Of a stretch of 64,000 nucleotides of DNA, positions 43,649-51,287 are shown piece after piece. The position numbers and the translations under genes are program-made. Source of the DNA: HXMU1420-13 sp965229525 (GTDB taxonomy: Bacteria; Bacteroidota; Rhodothermia; Balneolales; Balneolaceae); the NCBI GenBank assembly GCA_965229525.1, contig OZ245886.1, forward strand, positions 2,604,001 through 2,668,000, in the 5' to 3' direction. The notes beneath the pieces were generated by a model. The model worked only from the letters and a program-made list of their open reading frames with translations. It did no database searches and was not told the DNA's origin. The number at the start of each line of letters is the position of its first letter. Position 1 is the stretch's first letter.

Positions 43649-43897
43649 CTATTTTAGATAAAAGAATACAATTTTATTCTGAGTGTCTTTTTTACTCTTA
43701 ACCTTTCTATTGTTTTCTCTATTGAAGGCATATACCACATTTCTTGCCGAGCTGAGTTCCTTTTCGTTAGAATAACGTACCTGAATAGCATCGCCTCCTG
43801 GCTTTAATTTTGATAAAGCATCCATTAACGGAGAGTATTTTGAACTCTTTTTTCGAGAACTCGAAATATTCCCGCGTGGTACCATTTTAATTTTCAT
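43649..43897 (-). CDS. Small basic protein, unknown function
   Basis: I chose the ATG at 43897 (MKIKMVPRGNISSSRKKSSK), giving 82 residues; an upstream frame extension to 43936 looks like non-coding sequence. The protein is Lys/Arg/Ser-rich and has no signal peptide. The central segment YSPLMDALSKLKPGGDAIQV followed by RYSNEKELSSARNVVYAFNR looks like a small alpha/beta fold with amphipathic helices. The basic tail suggests nucleic-acid binding, which is inference only. It lies 76 bp after the minus-strand MoxR gene and may be cotranscribed with it. Confidence 0.6.
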   Translation of the reverse strand: MKIKMVPRGNISSSRKKSSKYSPLMDALSKLKPGGDAIQVRYSNEKELSSARNVVYAFNRENNRKVKSKKDTQNKIVFFYLK

Positions 43898-43973
43898 TAT
43901 ACGTAGATGTTGTATTGAAAAATGATCAATACACAATAATGTATTTCTTGAAATTAAAAAATTAGAAAAAAGT

Positions 43974-44975
43974 TTATGGTACCTGTACGTTCTGCATAAT
44001 TTTTTCTACGATATCTTCCGAAGAAATATCTTCAGCTTCTGCTTCAAAAGTTGGAATAATTCTATGTCGTAAAACATCCATAGCTATTGTTCTAACATCT
44101 TCGGGAGTAACATAAGCTCGATGTTCCATGAATGCCTGTGCTCTTGCCGCAAGATTTAAATTGATAGTAGCTCGAGGAGAGGCCCCAAAACTTATTAAAT
44201 CTGCAAGATCATCTAGCCCATAATTTTTCGGTTTTCTAGTAGCGAAAATTAAATCAACAATATATTTTTCTACTTTTTCGTCAATATAAATTTCATTAAC
44301 AGTTTCGCGAGCCTTTAAAATAGTTTTTACGTTTACCTGTTTCTTTAAATTAGTTTTTATGCCGGTTTTGGCCATCCTGCGCATAATTTCAAGCTCTTCA
44401 TTTTCAGTTGGATATCCAATTTTAAGCTTTAACATAAATCTATCCACCTGAGCTTCAGGGAGAGGGTAGGTTCCTTCCTGTTCTACGGGATTTTGTGTAG
44501 CAAGCACCAAAAAAGGTTCGTCTAGTTTAAACGTTTCTTCCCCAATAGTTACTTGCTTTTCTTGCATAGCTTCAAGCAATGCACTCTGTACTTTTGCCGG
44601 AGATCGATTTATTTCATCAGCTAATATAATATTCGCAAATATTGGTCCTTTTTTTACAAAGAAATCTCCATCTTTTTGATTGTAAATTAATGTACCAATT
44701 AAATCGGCTGGGAGAAGATCCGGAGTAAACTGAATGCGCTGGAAGTCTGTGCTTATTACTTTTGCAAGCGACGATACAGTAAGAGTTTTTGCTAGCCCCG
44801 GTACACCTTCAAGTAAAACATGGCCATTAGTTAATAATCCAATTAATAACCGATCAATCATATAATGTTGACCAATTATTACTTTATCTAATTCTACTCT
44901 AATGTCATCAATAAAAGCACTACTTTTTTCAATCTTAGCTTGTAATGCTTCCATGTCAATTACTTGTTCACTCAT
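43974..44975 (-). CDS. MoxR family AAA+ ATPase, orphan copy
   Basis: A 333-residue AAA_3 ATPase with Walker A EGVPGLAKT, Walker B NIILADEINRSPAKVQSALL, sensor ATQNPVEQEGTYPLPEAQVD and lid SFGASPRATINLNLAARAQ. It shares the family layout with the operon MoxR at 16649-17668 but differs in detail, for example DEI preceded by Ala instead of Ile. In many Bacteroidota such genes head a Bat/DUF58/vWA aerotolerance cluster. Here no DUF58 or vWA partner is present within the window, only the 82-residue gene downstream. Partners may be encoded elsewhere. Confidence 0.94.
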   Translation of the reverse strand: MSEQVIDMEALQAKIEKSSAFIDDIRVELDKVIIGQHYMIDRLLIGLLTNGHVLLEGVPGLAKTLTVSSLAKVISTDFQRIQFTPDLLPADLIGTLIYNQKDGDFFVKKGPIFANIILADEINRSPAKVQSALLEAMQEKQVTIGEETFKLDEPFLVLATQNPVEQEGTYPLPEAQVDRFMLKLKIGYPTENEELEIMRRMAKTGIKTNLKKQVNVKTILKARETVNEIYIDEKVEKYIVDLIFATRKPKNYGLDDLADLISFGASPRATINLNLAARAQAFMEHRAYVTPEDVRTIAMDVLRHRIIPTFEAEAEDISSEDIVEKIMQNVQVP

Positions 44976-45035
44976 TGTATTTTTCGTGGTTAAACTATTT
45001 ATATGTTCTTAATTTCTCGCCTTCTTTATAACGAT

Positions 45036-45043
45036 CAAATATA
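45036..45043 (-). promoter_or_regulatory. Candidate -7 element of the orphan moxR gene
   Basis: TATATTTG on the minus strand (45043-45036), a full match to TAnnTTTG, 61 nt before the moxR ATG. A TTG at the right distance upstream is missing, so support rests on this box alone. The element lies only 4 bp from the start codon of the divergent uppP gene. Confidence 0.35.
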
Positions 45044-45047
45044 CTAC

Positions 45048-45863
45048 ATGGACATTTTACAATCTTTTTTATTGGGACTCATTCAGGGGCTCACAGAGTT
45101 TTTGCCAATAAGCAGTTCCGGCCACCTTGCATTAGGTAGATATATTTTAGGTGGTGAAACTGAGATGGGAATAACTTTTGAGGTTGTTGTCCATTTTGGG
45201 ACGTTATGTAGTATAGTCATTTATTATAAGTCTGAGATAATTAATCTGATTAAGGCCGCAATTCGTTTTTTAAAATCGCCTACGTCTACAAAAGATGATT
45301 ATGAAGTAAAAACCATTGGATTTATTCTTGTTAGTATGATACCGGCATTCATTGTTGGGTTTACGTTAAGAGATGCAATAGAAGATATTTTTATGAATCC
45401 ATTGCTAGTTTCTGGAATGCTAATTGTAACTGGGGTTATTCTTTTTTTAACGCGTTTTTCCAAACATCCTGTTGGTAAAATTACAACCGGTAAAGCATTT
45501 CTTATTGGTTTATCTCAGGCTTTTGCAATGATTCCCGGAATTAGTAGATCTGGGTCTACTATTTCAACATCTCTATATCTTGGTATAAGTAGAGATGAAG
45601 CAGCTAATTTTTCTTTTTTAATGGTTATTCCTGTAATTGCAGGCGCAATGATTTTACAGATGGGAGAAGCTATTGAGGTAGGTATTGACTCATCAGAAAT
45701 ATTAAGTTTACTAGTTGGGTTTTTAACAGCATTTATATCCGGCTTCTACGCACTGAAATATTTGATCATAATTCTAAAAAAACAGGGTTTCCATTATTTT
45801 GCTTATTACTGCTGGGCAGTAGGAGGCATTGGATTAATTTGGTTTTTAGCCAATGGAGTTTAA
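45048..45863 (+). CDS. uppP: Undecaprenyl-diphosphatase UppP (BacA)
   Basis: Integral membrane phosphatase that recycles the undecaprenyl carrier for peptidoglycan and surface polymers. I start at 45048 (MDILQSFLLGLIQGLTEF); the longer frame from 45003 adds 15 residues absent from the family. The 271-residue length is standard. The conserved LIQGLTEFLPISSSGHLALG with catalytic Glu and Ser/His, and PGISRSGSTISTSLYLG with the catalytic Arg, are both intact. Several GT genes in this window use lipid carriers that this enzyme would help recycle. Confidence 0.95.
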   Translation: MDILQSFLLGLIQGLTEFLPISSSGHLALGRYILGGETEMGITFEVVVHFGTLCSIVIYYKSEIINLIKAAIRFLKSPTSTKDDYEVKTIGFILVSMIPAFIVGFTLRDAIEDIFMNPLLVSGMLIVTGVILFLTRFSKHPVGKITTGKAFLIGLSQAFAMIPGISRSGSTISTSLYLGISRDEAANFSFLMVIPVIAGAMILQMGEAIEVGIDSSEILSLLVGFLTAFISGFYALKYLIIILKKQGFHYFAYYCWAVGGIGLIWFLANGV

Positions 45864-45952
45864 AGCAAATAAACCATCGTATTACTGAATAGTACTATGT
45901 ATAGGTGATGTGAATCTTTATATTTCGTAGCATCAAAATTCTAAAGAATACT

Positions 45953-46903
45953 ATGCCTGAAACTAAGAATATCCTTACAGACACAATTGATCCGCACGTT
46001 ACTAGAAGAAGAGCAATATTAAAGGCGCATCCAGAAATAAAAAAACTCTTCGGGAGAAATCCTGTAACCATCCTTTGGATACTATTTATTCTGATCTCCC
46101 AGGTTTTAATAGCGTTCTTACTAAATGGGTCATCAATTTGGTTGATATTAGCTATGGCTTACTTCGTGGGTGCATTTTTTAATCACTCAGCGTTTTGTCT
46201 AAAGCACGAGTGTTCACATCATCTGGTTTTTAAAAATCGAACGTTAAACATGTGGGCAGGTATTTTGTGCAATTTGCCGGCAGGTATACCTAGTTTCGCA
46301 ATTTTTTCGGTAACTCATATCAAACATCATTCACACCAGGGTGAATATGAAATGGATTTTGACCTACCTTTAAGATGGGAGGCAAAATTGATCGATAACA
46401 CACCATGGGGAAAGATTTTATGGATGTTTCTTCAACCTTTAGCTGTGTCTTTAAGGCCACTTAGAAAACATTACATGAATTATATTTCTAAATGGACCTA
46501 TATCAATATTGCTGTTGTGATACTGTTTGATTTAGCAATCATATTTTTAATTGGTGAGAAAGCATTCCTCTATTTATTTATGTCAACTGTTTTTGGGCTT
46601 GGGTTACACCCTCTTGGTGCAAGATGGATTCAGGAACATTATGTGGTGCATGAAGATCAGGAGACCTATTCTTATTATGGCTGGTTAAATAAAATTACCT
46701 TCAATATAGGGTATCATAATGAACATCATGATTTCCCCGGCATACCCTGGAATAACTTGCCGAAATTGAGAGAAGCGGCACCAGAATTCTATGATACATT
46801 ATACTATCATAAATCATGGTCTAAATTATTGCTGAAGTTTTTTACGGATCGAAATCTTTCTCTATACTCGAGAATTGAGCGTCCATTAAATCTCACACAT
46901 TAA
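45953..46903 (+). CDS. Sphingolipid delta-4 desaturase-like membrane fatty acyl desaturase (DEGS1-like)
   Basis: A 316-residue di-iron membrane desaturase. Histidine boxes are HECSHH (85-90), HIKHH (122-126) and HNEHH (255-259), very close in spacing to animal dihydroceramide delta-4 desaturase DEGS1. Shared wording with that family includes PHVTRRRAILKAHPEIKKLF near the N terminus, where DEGS1 has RRQEILAKYPEIK, then FGLGLHP, EHY, QETYSYYG and NIGYHNEHHDFPGIP. The C-terminal LYSRIER parallels YSRMKR. Four to six membrane spans are predicted. The natural substrate is probably the sphingoid base or dihydroceramide made by the Spt locus 36 kb away. Ordinary acyl-lipid desaturation is the alternative. 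Confidence 0.85.
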   Translation: MPETKNILTDTIDPHVTRRRAILKAHPEIKKLFGRNPVTILWILFILISQVLIAFLLNGSSIWLILAMAYFVGAFFNHSAFCLKHECSHHLVFKNRTLNMWAGILCNLPAGIPSFAIFSVTHIKHHSHQGEYEMDFDLPLRWEAKLIDNTPWGKILWMFLQPLAVSLRPLRKHYMNYISKWTYINIAVVILFDLAIIFLIGEKAFLYLFMSTVFGLGLHPLGARWIQEHYVVHEDQETYSYYGWLNKITFNIGYHNEHHDFPGIPWNNLPKLREAAPEFYDTLYYHKSWSKLLLKFFTDRNLSLYSRIERPLNLTH

Positions 46904-48042
46904 AACATGAAGCCTGTTGTGAAATAAATCCCCAGGCCTTCTTCTGAAAACCCAAAATCACCTCTGATTATAAAATCTGGGGTGAAGAAAGATGCCAAAC
47001 CGCCAAAACCAATCGTAGTTTTTAAATCTTGTGTGATTACACTGATTTTATCGTTACTTGCAAAGGTTCGTCCAGTATCGAGAAATAACGTACCTCCAAA
47101 TCGTGCTTGTGTTTCAGGAATTTTAAATAGCCAAGTTCTTAATTCGGTGTTTAAGAAAACTACATGGTCATCAGAAAAACGACGACTTTCATATCCACGG
47201 AGAGTTTGTTCATCACCAGCGTACGATAACTTCCAATAAGGAACATCACCGGATGTGAAACGAGTAAAAAATCGAGTTGCAAAAGTAACATCCCTGAATA
47301 AATGAAAGGAAGCATATTGTCTTAGGTCATTTTCAATTACGATTAAATCGTAGGAGCTTCCCCAAAGGGTATTTCCCATTTCAACAATAATTTCGGCATA
47401 ATTTCCAGATGTAGGTTGAAATTCGCTATCACGACCTTCCCAAATTAAACCAACACCAAGCATTGAAGTTCTGCCTCCGTCAAATCCAAGTGGCCGTTCC
47501 CTCGTTATTAGCCTATTTGTGCCATTATCCCAGGGGGTTTCGTATCGAAAGTTGATGATAAAATTTGCATCAAGTTGTTTAAACGAGTTCGGCTTTATTA
47601 GCGGAAGTCTGGCATTGCTCCGAAAACCAAAAGTAAATGACTGGAACTGATAAAATTGAGGTAAATCTTGGGGTGTCTCAGTTATTTTCGAATAGTTCGC
47701 AATTCCAAAGTAGGCATCCTCAAAAAAACGAGCGGAATAAACTTCGGTAGTTATTCGCAAGTCTTTGCCAAATGCGAATGGCTTGTCATAAAATAAGCTG
47801 AATGATGCCAATCCTTTGGTTGATAAGACACCTGAAATATTAACAAAGCTATAAAATGGATAAATGTCGCTTTGATAGTTATACCAGCTAGTGATTCCTC
47901 CCGCGATTAAGCCTAGATCTGAGTTATAGGAAACTGCTGGTAGAAATGCGAATTCGGTAGAATCGGTTACTGATTGTTGGGCAGATAATGAGTAAGAAAA
48001 CAGCAAAAACACTATAAAGAATAATGTTTTCTTTAGGATCAT
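46900..48042 (-). CDS. Outer-membrane Omp85-like barrel, paralogue of the 26515-27651 protein
   Basis: I start at 48042 (MILKKTLFFIVFLLFSYSLS), since the longer frame would overlap the upstream transporter. The 380-residue product has a signal peptide cleaved near SAQQ and a barrel with EQTLRGYESRRFSDDHVVFL, GGTLFLDTGRTFASN and FFTPDFIIRGDFGFSEEGLG, ending in Phe. Each of these aligns with the other barrel (GTLRGFIFRRFSSDNALS, GGQVFVDGGRVFSNN, IFTPDFIMKAELGFSEDGTG). POTRA domains are absent. It overlaps the desaturase stop antiparallel by 4 bp and follows the transporter by 25 bp. Confidence 0.8.
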   Translation of the reverse strand: MILKKTLFFIVFLLFSYSLSAQQSVTDSTEFAFLPAVSYNSDLGLIAGGITSWYNYQSDIYPFYSFVNISGVLSTKGLASFSLFYDKPFAFGKDLRITTEVYSARFFEDAYFGIANYSKITETPQDLPQFYQFQSFTFGFRSNARLPLIKPNSFKQLDANFIINFRYETPWDNGTNRLITRERPLGFDGGRTSMLGVGLIWEGRDSEFQPTSGNYAEIIVEMGNTLWGSSYDLIVIENDLRQYASFHLFRDVTFATRFFTRFTSGDVPYWKLSYAGDEQTLRGYESRRFSDDHVVFLNTELRTWLFKIPETQARFGGTLFLDTGRTFASNDKISVITQDLKTTIGFGGLASFFTPDFIIRGDFGFSEEGLGIYFTTGFMF

Positions 48043-48067
48043 TTCAAAGATTGATGACTGCAAGGAG

Positions 48068-49498
48068 TTAGATAAAAATGAGCGTGACCAATACATAAAT
48101 TGGCACCAATATACCTACCGACCAAATCATATATCCACCAAAACTGGGCATTTTTACACCGTTTTGATCTGCAATAGATTTCACCATAAAGTTTGGTGCA
48201 TTACCTATATAGGTAAGAGCCCCAAAGAAAACGGCACCAGCAGAAATTGCGACAAGCGTGCTTGTCATTTCGTTCATTAACACTTCTGCATTTCCACCGG
48301 CTGCATTAAAGAATACTAGATATGTTGGTGCATTATCCAGAAATGCGGAAAGCATACCTGTTATCCAGAAAAACATATAATTGATAGGCTCATTTGAGGC
48401 GTCAAATACAGCGCTGTTAACAAATTGAAGTGCACCTTGTCCATTATTTGCTGCCTTTAGCATAGCAATTGGAGCAATGATTGTTATAAATATTCCAGCG
48501 AATAGTTTTCCAACTTCTTGAATAGGGAACCAATTAAATCCATTTGCGGCACGGCTTTCTTTTGATGTTACTCTCCAACTAACCCATGTTAGTAGTAGTA
48601 AAACAGCATCTCGTACAAGATTTTCATAACGTACGTGTACATGAAAGATGGTAACCTCTCCTAAATGTACCAGTCCTGAAAATAGTACGGCACCTACCAC
48701 ACCAAGAATTAAAATGAGGTTAAAACTGCCTTCAAGTCCTAACGGTTCAGAACCGTCATCCTTCGGTGGGGTATTAGTTTCACGATTGTATAAATACTTG
48801 TCCCACGCGTAGTAAACGATTAATAGGATGGTAGCGACAAATGCCATTTCCCAAAACAAGTTTGTTGTAGTCCAAAAGAACCCAACTCCTTGCAAGAACC
48901 CGAGAAATAATGGTGGGTCTCCGAGGGGGGTTAATGAGCCGCCTACATTTGCTACCAAAAAGATGAAGAAAATAACAACATGCTTTTTTGAATTTCTCCA
49001 TGCGTTTGCTCTTAATATGGGTCGGATAAGTAACATAGCGGCACCGGTTGTTCCCATCCAGCTTGCTAAAAGTGTACCAATTAATAGGATTCCCGTGTTT
49101 ACTTCTGGAGTACCTTTCAAATATCCTTTAATTCTAACTCCGCCCGAAATAGTAAAAAGAGCTAATAATAGGATGATAAACGGGAAATACTCCAGTAAAT
49201 AAGCGTGTAGTACTTCGTAAAGTGTTGCCTCAAACCCAAAAATGATGATCATTGGAACTACCAATAGTAATCCCCAGAATGCCGAAACTTTTCCGAAATG
49301 ATGATGCCACCATTCTTCATTTACTAATGGGAAAATTGCTATAGACAATAGAATTCCAATAAATGGGATCGTCCATAGCAGGCCAAGTCCACTTCCATCA
49401 ATACCATATCCTTCTGCAGCGAATAATAATTCTGGTATTAACAAAACCCCGATTAGTAGAAAAAGTACCCTTGCTGCTCGTTTCAAAAATGTTGGCAT
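48068..49498 (-). CDS. Na+/H+ antiporter-like / citrate-transporter-superfamily membrane protein
   Basis: A 476-residue protein with about twelve membrane spans. Motifs in the first half are GLLWTIPFIGILLSIAIFPL, LLASWMGTTGAAMLLIRPIL and VGGSLTPLGDPPLFLGFLQG. The second half has FLDNAPTYLVFFNAAGGNAE and TYIGNAPNFMVKSIADQNGV. The repeated polar re-entrant phrases (LTPLGDPP and YIGNAPNFM) are those of the ion-transporter superfamily that includes NhaD and ArsB, and many genomes annotate this form as a sodium:proton antiporter. Na+/H+ exchange is likely for a marine bacterium, but anion transport is not excluded. It is probably cotranscribed with the downstream barrel. Confidence 0.82.
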   Translation of the reverse strand: MPTFLKRAARVLFLLIGVLLIPELLFAAEGYGIDGSGLGLLWTIPFIGILLSIAIFPLVNEEWWHHHFGKVSAFWGLLLVVPMIIIFGFEATLYEVLHAYLLEYFPFIILLLALFTISGGVRIKGYLKGTPEVNTGILLIGTLLASWMGTTGAAMLLIRPILRANAWRNSKKHVVIFFIFLVANVGGSLTPLGDPPLFLGFLQGVGFFWTTTNLFWEMAFVATILLIVYYAWDKYLYNRETNTPPKDDGSEPLGLEGSFNLILILGVVGAVLFSGLVHLGEVTIFHVHVRYENLVRDAVLLLLTWVSWRVTSKESRAANGFNWFPIQEVGKLFAGIFITIIAPIAMLKAANNGQGALQFVNSAVFDASNEPINYMFFWITGMLSAFLDNAPTYLVFFNAAGGNAEVLMNEMTSTLVAISAGAVFFGALTYIGNAPNFMVKSIADQNGVKMPSFGGYMIWSVGILVPIYVLVTLIFI

Positions 49499-49665
49499 CG
49501 CTAAGAAATTAAGTTCATTCTCTTATCGGTGGAAAATAGCATAACTATAATGCTTTCAAAATCAGGAATTCATTTGATGTTAAGGATATTAGTTAAAAAT
49601 TTATGGAATCAACAAACGAAGACGTTGAACCAAAGGTTAGCTTAGAAAATTAATGAAAGAATAAC

Positions 49666-49953
49666 ATGGAACCATTATCAGAAGACCAAATTATTGACCA
49701 AATCGCAGACATGGATGGATGGAATTATTCGGATGACAAAATCTTCAAAGAATTCTTATTCAATGATTTTAAAGAGGCCATCGCTTTTATACTAAGAGTT
49801 GGATTTGAGGCTGAAAAAATGAATCATCATCCTGAAATTTATAATGTATATAATCGGGTTTCTATCGGGCTACAAACTCACGATGTTGGAAATAAAGTGA
49901 GTAACAAAGACATCGAATTGGCAAGGGACATCGAAACGTTAATAGAAAAGTAA
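49666..49953 (+). CDS. phhB: 4a-hydroxytetrahydrobiopterin dehydratase (pterin-4a-carbinolamine dehydratase)
   Basis: A 95-residue enzyme that dehydrates 4a-hydroxytetrahydrobiopterin formed by aromatic amino-acid hydroxylases. The family motif E-K-x-x-H-H-P-x(n)-Y-x-x-V is seen in EKMNHHPEIYNVYNRVSIGL, followed by QTHDVGNKVSNKD. Residues 62-63 (His-His) and the later His in THD fit the active site. No phenylalanine hydroxylase gene is in this window. A role in molybdopterin metabolism is known for some relatives. Confidence 0.93.
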   Translation: MEPLSEDQIIDQIADMDGWNYSDDKIFKEFLFNDFKEAIAFILRVGFEAEKMNHHPEIYNVYNRVSIGLQTHDVGNKVSNKDIELARDIETLIEK

Positions 49954-49994
49954 ATTTTCTTAAACGAAAATAGTTTTCTCTTTCTAAAAAGCTG

Positions 49995-50002
49995 TATATT
50001 TG
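49995..50002 (+). promoter_or_regulatory. -7 element upstream of rpsF-rpsR-rplI
   Basis: TATATTTG, a full TAnnTTTG match, 66 nt before the rpsF start. The -33 position reads TTT or TTC rather than TTG. A 7-bp stem-loop lies in the predicted leader. Confidence 0.5.
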
Positions 50003-50011
50003 AGGCTCTCT

Positions 50012-50035
50012 GTTACTCGGCAAATGCGGAGTAAC
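50012..50035 (+). promoter_or_regulatory. Stem-loop in the rpsF leader, candidate S6:S18 control element
   Basis: GTTACTC (50012-50018) pairs with GAGTAAC (50029-50035) around a 10-nt loop GGCAAATGCG. It lies in the leader of the S6-S18-L9 mRNA, where other bacteria carry an S6:S18-binding autoregulatory RNA. The conserved CCG bulge of that motif was not recognised, so assignment is tentative. Confidence 0.3.
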
Positions 50036-50068
50036 TGTTTTCAATCGGAAACATCCAAAGACAAACTT

Positions 50069-50443
50069 ATGAGCAAAAATTATTACGAGTTTACGTATGT
50101 AGTAAACCCTGTTCTTGAAGAAGAACAGTACAAAGAAGCCGTTGAAAAAGTTAACAAGCTATTCTCAGATAACGGCGCTGAAATTGAAGAAGTTGATGAG
50201 TGGGGCTTGCGTAAGCTTGCTTATGAAATCGACAAGAAAAACAGTGGATACTATGTGAATATGTATCTTACTGCACCAGTTGAAGCAATCGCGATTGTTG
50301 AGCGAGCACTGCGTATTGATGACCATTTTATGCGTTACCTAACGCTTAAGTACGATGCTAAAATGCTACGTCACCGCGACTTAGTTAAGAAAAATGCTGT
50401 GCCGAATGTATTCGAAGTACAGGAAGAAACAACTGAAGGTTAA
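50069..50443 (+). CDS. rpsF: 30S ribosomal protein S6
   Basis: I start at 50069 (MSKNYYEFTYVVNPVLEE); an upstream ATG would add 23 residues that lie over the leader hairpin. The 124-residue product has the bS6 core EEVDEWGLRKLAYEIDKKNS and YYVNMYLTAPVEAIAIVERA, with RIDDHFMRYLTLKYD. S6 binds S18 in the central 30S domain. rpsR begins 26 bp downstream and rplI 19 bp after that. Confidence 0.95.
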   Translation: MSKNYYEFTYVVNPVLEEEQYKEAVEKVNKLFSDNGAEIEEVDEWGLRKLAYEIDKKNSGYYVNMYLTAPVEAIAIVERALRIDDHFMRYLTLKYDAKMLRHRDLVKKNAVPNVFEVQEETTEG

Positions 50444-50469
50444 TCACTCATCAATCAAAGGATAATATT

Positions 50470-50721
50470 ATGATTAAGAATCCATCGCATCCTAAGAAAA
50501 GTGTCCGTAAAGTTAAGCAGTGCAAGTTCACTCAAGCCGGACTCGAATACATCGATTACAAAGATGTAGATACCTTAAACAGGTTCACCAATGATCAGGG
50601 TAAAATCTTACCACGTCGTGTTACTGGTACATCAGCAAAACATCAACGTCAGCTAACTAGAGCGATTAAACGAGCACGTTTTCTAGCTCTAATGCCTTAT
50701 GTAGCTGAAAACCTACGATAA
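50470..50721 (+). CDS. rpsR: 30S ribosomal protein S18
   Basis: An 83-residue basic protein with IDYKDVDTLNRFTNDQGKIL and the bS18 signature RRVTGTSAKHQRQLTRAIKR, then ARFLALMPYVAENLR. The N terminus has a single Cys (KQCKFT), the remnant of the zinc-binding form that has more Cys. It lies between rpsF and rplI in the common order. Confidence 0.96.
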   Translation: MIKNPSHPKKSVRKVKQCKFTQAGLEYIDYKDVDTLNRFTNDQGKILPRRVTGTSAKHQRQLTRAIKRARFLALMPYVAENLR

Positions 50722-50740
50722 TCTACACAGGAGAAAAACC

Positions 50741-51187
50741 ATGAAAATTATCTTAAAAGAAGACGTTGAAAAATTAGGTTCGGCTGGCGATTTAGTTACA
50801 GTAAAAGCCGGATATGGCCGTAATTACTTAATCCCACAGAAAAAAGCTGTTTTAGCGACGAAAGGTGCAATTAGTGAACTTGAGTTGATGAAAACTCGTG
50901 CAGCACAAAAAGCGGAACTTACAGTACAAGAAGCCAAAGAACTTGCCGCAAAAATTGAATCAACTTCACTTACTATCTCAGTTACAACAGGTGAAGATGA
51001 CAAGATTTTCGGTACCGTTACTAATGTACAAATTGCTGAAGCACTTGCAGAAAAAGGCATCGAAGTTGATAGACGAACTGTTTCTATTGATAGCGATGTG
51101 AAGTTACTAGGTGAATATACTGCAACTGTAAGCTTACTTGGTGATTTAAAGCCAAAAGCAAAATTCTGGGTAGTTAAAGCCGACTAA
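50741..51187 (+). CDS. rplI: 50S ribosomal protein L9
   Basis: A 148-residue protein with N-terminal domain MKIILKEDVEKLGSAGDLVT and VKAGYGRNYLIPQKKAVLAT, the long connecting helix (about 40-75), and C-terminal domain DKIFGTVTNVQIAEALAEKG. L9 binds 23S rRNA near L1 and affects frame maintenance. A clear purine-rich Shine-Dalgarno (AGGAG) precedes the start, unlike most genes here. Confidence 0.96.
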   Translation: MKIILKEDVEKLGSAGDLVTVKAGYGRNYLIPQKKAVLATKGAISELELMKTRAAQKAELTVQEAKELAAKIESTSLTISVTTGEDDKIFGTVTNVQIAEALAEKGIEVDRRTVSIDSDVKLLGEYTATVSLLGDLKPKAKFWVVKAD

Positions 51188-51228
51188 TTTCCAGGGATCA
51201 GTAATCTCGAATGTTTACAGATGCCAAA

Positions 51229-51259
51229 TTGTTATACAAATGTTATTTCCTCAACTTTG
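51229..51259 (+). promoter_or_regulatory. Candidate promoter of dsbD
   Basis: TTG (51229-51231), 20-bp spacer, CAACTTTG (51252-51259), one mismatch to TAnnTTTG. It lies 29 bp before the dsbD start. Confidence 0.4.
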
Positions 51260-51287
51260 ATAGCAATCAACAGGCTCTTATCATTCA

